This document shows, piece by piece, positions 63,685-64,000 of a stretch of 64,000 nt of DNA; position 1 is the first letter of the stretch, and each line of letters opens with the position of its first letter. Source of the stretch: Alkanindiges hydrocarboniclasticus. Its GTDB lineage: Bacteria > Pseudomonadota > Gammaproteobacteria > Pseudomonadales > Moraxellaceae. The notes below the pieces were generated by a model, which worked only from the letters and a program-made list of their open reading frames with translations, did not search any database and was not told the origin of the DNA. A program made the translations under genes and the position numbers. The stretch is taken from NCBI RefSeq assembly GCF_001982605.1, contig NZ_MLCN01000030.1:43130-107129 (forward strand). Direction: 5' to 3'.

Positions 63685-64000
63685 TTATTATGCTTAGATA
63701 ATAAAGATTATTTAAGATAGGTCTGCTGTTTATTTATAAAATTGGTTGCATTTTACCAATCATTACTACAGAGAAGTATTAACAGATTGATTTTTTGGTA
63801 TCGTAGCTTTGTATTTGATAGCTTTTCTAAAAGCTTTTTGCAGAATAAATATTAATCTTTTTAATGAAGGTATGAATAACTCAATGAAATTCAAAAATAA
63901 ATTAGAGCATCTTTTTTTATAATGCTATTTAATTACGTTACAGTACAATTTATAACTCAGCACTCTTACTGACTTGCTTTTCCCTAGTTGTTGTTAATAT
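63685..64000. other. AT-rich right-edge region, possible small RNA
   Basis: No coding gene was found. An inverted repeat ATTGGT/ACCAAT (63741-63746, 63755-63760) lies upstream of a terminator-like hairpin on the plus strand (AGCTTT 63820-63825, AAAGCT 63830-63835, then T-run). A short non-coding transcript is possible but a promoter is not convincing. Confidence 0.25.

Overview
The window is a 64 kb chromosomal stretch of a gammaproteobacterium, most likely a member of the Moraxellaceae close to Acinetobacter or Alkanindiges. The evidence is an AlkB-type alkane hydroxylase beside an AraC-family regulator, a second AraC protein of the AlkR type beside a Baeyer-Villiger-type flavoprotein, a recA without a recognisable LexA box, and a conserved pyrH-to-lpxA envelope operon. 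No insertion sequence, prophage, CRISPR array, rRNA or tRNA was seen. One structural RNA, the 4.5S signal recognition particle RNA, is present.

Region by region: 1-3.3 kb holds a truncated SBF-family transporter, alkB, and a divergent AraC regulator, with a 25-bp palindrome between alkB and the regulator. 3.5-7.9 kb is a four-gene surface-glycan cassette: a kinase-like fusion protein, a BcbF/EcbF-type HAD phosphatase, a nucleotidyltransferase and a WavE-type glycosyltransferase. 8-13 kb carries zapE, an alpha/beta hydrolase, the AlkR-like regulator and the flavin monooxygenase. 13.3-17 kb carries ovoA (ovothiol biosynthesis) and two exported proteins of unknown function. 17-25.3 kb is a run of minus-strand genes including mfd, a nitroreductase, hpt, a tandem thioredoxin-fold protein, rraA and an NAD(P)-binding protein.

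25.6-33.5 kb includes rpsT, an acyl-CoA dehydrogenase, a membrane-anchored nuclease-like protein, a histidine phosphatase, cysQ, yrfG-hslR, recA-recX and ffs. 33.8-34.3 kb encodes a 153-residue protein that is nearly 60% Asn plus Gln, preceded by a leader with two mutually exclusive pairings, one covering its ribosome binding site. 34.8-37.9 kb holds an MBL-fold hydrolase, cpoB and a SIMPL-domain protein. 38-49.2 kb is the minus-strand operon pyrH-frr-uppS-cdsA-dxr-rseP-bamA-skp-lpxD-fabZ-lpxA, which joins translation, isoprenoid and phospholipid supply, outer-membrane protein assembly and lipid A synthesis. After rimO and the nitrogen two-component pair glnL-glnG, 54.8-57.9 kb holds mrcB (PBP1b) with an LpoP-like lipoprotein. 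The last part has a Nudix/ThiE-like fusion, a short hemP under a Fur box, a large lipase-like lipoprotein, a GAF-GGDEF protein and a membrane protein of unknown function.

Most of the window is housekeeping. The parts most worth attention are the four-gene surface-glycan cassette, the Asn/Gln-rich protein with its switch-like leader, the alkB palindrome, ovoA without a neighbouring ovoB, and the Fur-box hemP. Start codons were reassigned where an ATG with a better ribosome binding site lies inside a longer frame. All function calls come from reading motifs by eye; no database search was run.
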